DNA of 64,000 nucleotides from Candidatus Nitrospira allomarina (lineage in GTDB: Bacteria; Nitrospirota; Nitrospiria; Nitrospirales; UBA8639), in assembly GCF_032050975.1 (NCBI RefSeq), contig NZ_CP116967.1:2353001-2417000 (forward strand), written 5' to 3'. Under the pieces are notes generated by a model. The model was not told where the DNA came from, searched no databases, and was given only the letters and a program-made list of their open reading frames with translations. Shown piece by piece: positions 61,641 to 64,000 of the stretch; the first letter of the stretch is position 1; every line of letters starts with the position of its first letter. The position numbers and the translations under genes are program-made.

Positions 61641-62294
61641 ATGAAAAAAGTAGCTGTGATTCTTTCAGGTTGTGGGTTTTTAGATGGAGCGGAAATTACC
61701 GAAGCCATTAGCACGCTCATTGCCATCGGCCAAAACGGAGCGGCCTATGAGGTGTTTGCCCCGAATAAAGAGGTTGCGGAAACGAATCACCTCACTCAAA
61801 AACCCACCGGACAGAAACGAAATGTCTTGCAGGAGGCCGCACGTATTGCTCGCGGCGAGATTCAGCCATTAGAACAACTCAAGGCGAAGGATTTCGACGC
61901 TTTGGCCTTTCCAGGTGGTTTTGGAGCCGCGTTGCATCTTTGTGATTTTGGAGAAAAGGGGAGCGGTGGGAACATAGATCCACAGGTGGCCAGAATCGTG
62001 AAAGAATTTAGTGAGAGCCATAAACCTATCGCGGCCATTTGTATCGCGCCGGCTATCATGGCATTGGCTTTGGGAAAAAAAGGCGTCAATGTGACCATTG
62101 GAGAAGACGCCGGAACCGCGTCTGAGTTAGAAAAAACCGGTGCCAAACATCAGAATTGCGCGGTGGAACAATATGTCGTGGATCACAGTAATAAAGTCAT
62201 CACCACGCCTGCCTATATGTATGGATCAGCCAGGCCCCACCAGATTTTCGCCGGTGTCAGTGGGGCGATTGCGGAATTGATTAAGATGGCCTGA
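61641..62294 (+). CDS. elbB: ElbB-like (DJ-1/PfpI superfamily) isoprenoid-biosynthesis-associated protein
   Basis: 217 residues from ATG 61641, the same length as E. coli ElbB; GGAGG lies 5 nt before it and the in-frame 61614 start is rejected. The N-terminus MKKVAVILSGCGFLDGAEIT, FDALAFPGGFGAALHLCDF and the nucleophile elbow AAICIAPAIMAL (Cys134) are diagnostic, as is GEDAGTASELEKTGAKHQNC. ElbB has glyoxalase-III-like activity and was linked to isoprenoid synthesis. A terminator-like hairpin stands in its leader. The last 69 bp overlap the 3' end of the convergent DUF454 gene. Confidence 0.95.
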   Translation: MKKVAVILSGCGFLDGAEITEAISTLIAIGQNGAAYEVFAPNKEVAETNHLTQKPTGQKRNVLQEAARIARGEIQPLEQLKAKDFDALAFPGGFGAALHLCDFGEKGSGGNIDPQVARIVKEFSESHKPIAAICIAPAIMALALGKKGVNVTIGEDAGTASELEKTGAKHQNCAVEQYVVDHSNKVITTPAYMYGSARPHQIFAGVSGAIAELIKMA

Positions 62295-62663
62295 CGGCAG
62301 GGGTCGAGTCCAGATAAACAGTAAAACTCCGCTCCCAATGCAGACCAGAAAAATTGTCAAGAAAGCCGAAAAATGAAAAATCAGGAGGGAGCATCCGAAA
62401 AGTCCAAGCATGAAAACCGTTGCCGTGACTTTCGTGTTCTGATTGATACTGCCTTCATGGTGCCAATTTTGTATCATCGGGCCCAACAGGGGTTGACTGA
62501 GCAGCCATGAATTGATGCGAGGAGAACTTTTGGAGAAGCACGAGGCGGCAAGCAGGACAAATGGCATGGTGGGCAGGAGTGGAAAAAATAACCCCAAAAT
62601 CCCGAGAGCAAGACTGACCCACCCTATAACCAGCAGAATAAGTCGTACGGGCCAGGCTGGCAT
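62226..62663 (-). CDS. DUF454/YbaN-like inner-membrane protein
   Basis: 145 residues. RLILLVIGWVSLALGILGLF with FPLLPTMPFVLLAASCFSKS, PLLGPMIQNWHHEGSINQNT and a second hydrophobic stretch (SAFLTIFLVCIGSGVLLFIW) are typical of the YbaN family. The function is unknown. After the last helix the frame runs on for about 20 residues (LNQFRNRPTDTGENLVGPG) through the antisense strand of elbB, a 69-bp tail-to-tail overlap. The conserved part ends before this tail. ATG 62663 has only a weak ribosome-binding site. Confidence 0.87.
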   Translation of the reverse strand: MPAWPVRLILLVIGWVSLALGILGLFFPLLPTMPFVLLAASCFSKSSPRINSWLLSQPLLGPMIQNWHHEGSINQNTKVTATVFMLGLFGCSLLIFHFSAFLTIFLVCIGSGVLLFIWTRPLPSGHLNQFRNRPTDTGENLVGPG

Positions 62664-62888
62664 GCTTATGAATCCTAATGGGAATGAGTCATGACTGGCG
62701 AAATTTTTTGGTGATTCATTGTGAATGTTATCGGCCTCATTACGCGAAAAATTGACAGATGCATTTGGGATGAACGTGATGGTCTGTCAACGATGACTTT
62801 GCTGCGCTTGTACGACTACAACACGAGTTGTCGTCGCAAGTGGCAACCTGATTTCAAAACGGTGTGTTCACATGTAAAGGAGGTGAAG

Positions 62889-63248
62889 ATGGGACCTACA
62901 AAAGTCATTCCCAAAGACGGTGCACTTTACGAGGTCAAGACCGGCAAACTTGTTCAAGACGGTCTTCCGACACGAACCGAGCAGGAGGCCTATGTGGCGC
63001 AACATTATCTGGTCCTGCCGGTTATTGATAAGGCGGGGAAGCCATGGGCTCTTGATGGGCAACCGGTGTATTGTCTCCACGGCACGCAATTCGAAACCGT
63101 CGACGATCAAAAGGTCCATTTAGCCCGATGCCCTGATTGTGGGGGAATGGGTATCCGGGATGACGAACCGTTGGTGGAATCCGATTGTATCCGATGTGTC
63201 CAATGCGGGCATGAGTTCGATACCAGGCTCGAGATGATGGAGAACTGA
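62889..63248 (+). CDS. Zinc-ribbon protein with C-terminal cysteine pairs
   Basis: 119 residues. AAAGGAGGTGAAG directly before ATG 62889 is the strongest ribosome-binding site nearby and rules out the longer frame from 62721. The N-terminal half is beta-like (KVIPKDGALYEVKTGKLVQD, LPVIDKAGKPWALDGQPVY); the C-terminal half has CPDCGG (Cys81, Cys84) and SDCIRCVQCGHEF (Cys100, Cys103, Cys106), enough for a zinc ribbon. No family recognised. It converges on nirK, with a stable hairpin in between. It may be a regulator or an accessory protein; this is inference. Confidence 0.8.
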   Translation: MGPTKVIPKDGALYEVKTGKLVQDGLPTRTEQEAYVAQHYLVLPVIDKAGKPWALDGQPVYCLHGTQFETVDDQKVHLARCPDCGGMGIRDDEPLVESDCIRCVQCGHEFDTRLEMMEN

Positions 63249-63410
63249 AAAATGCAAGAAGTTCTCTCCGGGTCTAGAGCCAAAAGGCAGCTGGAAAGAA
63301 AACGTACGGGTTATTTTGGAGTAGCGTTCTTGAGGATCGCTTAAAAGGTCACGGGCATTCTGGCGGAAATACTCGAGGATCGTGAATGGAGGGTGGGGGA
63401 GAACACGGTT

Positions 63411-63445
63411 CTTCGTGGGAGGCGATAAGCATGCCTCCCACGAAG
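63411..63445 (-). terminator. Strong hairpin after nirK (convergent region)
   Basis: CTTCGTGGGAGGC (63411-63423) pairs with GCCTCCCACGAAG (63433-63445), 13 perfect base pairs with a 9-nt loop. It lies 28 nt after the nirK stop. No T-run follows on either side, so it may end transcription with Rho or protect the mRNA 3' end. Confidence 0.55.
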
Positions 63446-63472
63446 CGATAGGCGGGTCAAGAAAGATGCCTT

Positions 63473-64000
63473 TTACTTATTTTGGGCAATTTTTTCCGTG
63501 GCTTGGGGAGCCACCGAAGGCATCAGAGCCAGATCCTTGGCTTCATCGCTTACTTCAAGAAGAGCAATGGCTCCCGTGAGCGCATCTTTCAGCGAGTGGG
63601 TTACGATCGGATAGACCCCTTTTTGTTCCACGACGACATCCAGAATCGCTCCATCCGCCGCGCCGATCACCTGGGTTTGGATCCCTTGCATGCGGTTGGC
63701 GGGGTTTCCGCTGGGCCAGACATCGTCCCAAATTTCTGCAATCGGATGAAGTGAGGAAAAATTATTCGGCCCGATGTTGACGAAGTAAAACCGTACTCGC
63801 TCCCCCGGCTTGGCGGTGAGGAACTCTCCTCCCTTTGCTGCATGGACGGGATCATACTTAAATATCCCGCCGTTGAAGACAACATGGTCATTTTTCGCGT
63901 CCATCATCGCCGCGACGTCATCAGGATCTTTGGTGAATAACTCCGATTGCACCAACACATATTCCCGGTCAGCCTTTGGCATCGCGCTGGCATCTTTGGG
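63473..64000 (-). CDS. nirK: Copper-containing nitrite reductase (NirK-type), C-terminal part, cut by window edge
   Basis: The frame runs through the right edge (the codons before the ATG at 63982 are open), so only about 176 C-terminal residues are seen. This is the second cupredoxin domain: FNGGIFKYDPVHAAKGGEFL, VRFYFVNIGPNNFSSLHPIA with EIWDDVW, and GVYPIVTHSLKDALTGAIAL. The His in SSLHPI and the His in VTHSLKD correspond to the His255 and His306 positions of NirK, the latter binding type-2 copper. NirK reduces nitrite to NO in the periplasm. Type-1 copper ligands lie off the window. A close two-domain multicopper oxidase is the alternative. Confidence 0.82.
   Translation of the reverse strand, partial: PKDASAMPKADREYVLVQSELFTKDPDDVAAMMDAKNDHVVFNGGIFKYDPVHAAKGGEFLTAKPGERVRFYFVNIGPNNFSSLHPIAEIWDDVWPSGNPANRMQGIQTQVIGAADGAILDVVVEQKGVYPIVTHSLKDALTGAIALLEVSDEAKDLALMPSVAPQATEKIAQNK

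Noticed and set aside
62721-62888. 56-residue N-terminal extension of the zinc-ribbon gene
   Set aside because: AAAGGAGGTGAAG directly before ATG 62889 is a far better start signal.
63698-63760. Apparent loss of the catalytic His255 of NirK because GGHGD is replaced by AEIWD
   Set aside because: In AniA-like NirK the ligand is the His of SxHxIGE; SSLHPIAE keeps it, so the site is not lost.
1-64000. CRISPR array, prophage, or complete insertion sequence
   Set aside because: No regularly spaced repeats, phage structural genes or transposase genes were seen.

Overview
The window looks like a chromosomal stretch of a Nitrospira-type bacterium (phylum Nitrospirota). The grounds are the C-terminal part of a copper nitrite reductase at the right edge, several very small zinc-ribbon proteins, PAS/sigma-54 regulation, an AddAB recombination complex and the general gene mix. 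This is inference: there is no rRNA, and a marker-gene search would be needed to settle it. Base composition is moderate. A complete N-acetylglutaminylglutamine amide (NAGGN) osmolyte cassette suggests a salt-exposed or marine lifestyle.

Left part. 1-4140 (minus strand) is an ECF42-type sigma factor with three DGPF/YCII proteins, a DUF1579 protein and a VOC/PhnB-like protein. Two exact copies of an ECF42-like promoter (TGTCGA, 16 bp, CGAC) lie in front of DGPF genes. OsmC-like and Rid-family genes follow. 6175-12854 (plus) holds asnO, ngg and an M42 peptidase (the NAGGN 'trio') followed by an OPT transporter. 13000-19037 is a mix of housekeeping and unknown genes: DUF2892, an HExxH protein, ttcA, a CarS-like protein, msrA, a transglutaminase-like protein and a metallophosphoesterase. 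19096-21186 (minus) carries a DCC-family protein, an HTTM membrane protein and an unknown partner.

Middle part. 22696-26983 has an NTP/NDP-exchange-type carrier, a gamma-glutamylcyclotransferase-like protein and a sodium:solute symporter. A tRNA-Leu(CAG) lies at 28079-28165, next to a half-length, Walker-A-less helicase-like protein paired with an exported protein. Then come rplI-glyA-nrdR, a histidine kinase carrying an N-terminal Rossmann domain with its NarL-type partner, addB-addA, a TPR lipoprotein and lgt. A sigma-54 activator at 44013-45392 is followed by two candidate enhancer sites, a -24/-12 promoter and a 67-residue zinc-ribbon gene, which together look like a self-contained regulatory unit. 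mrp and a Rieske protein follow.

Right part. 47672-53874 is a complete Dpp/Opp-type peptide ABC transporter. 53875-55280 is repeat-rich and holds a gene interrupted by an in-frame amber codon. Next are a pyruvate/indolepyruvate-decarboxylase-type enzyme, a MEMO-like protein with an extra N-terminal domain, a cyclophilin, a glycosyltransferase, DUF898, elbB with a terminator-like hairpin in its leader, DUF454, a zinc-ribbon protein and nirK. Two copies of a dispersed inverted-terminal-repeat element (58658-58801 and 61296-61416, opposite orientations) show compensatory changes in their stems.
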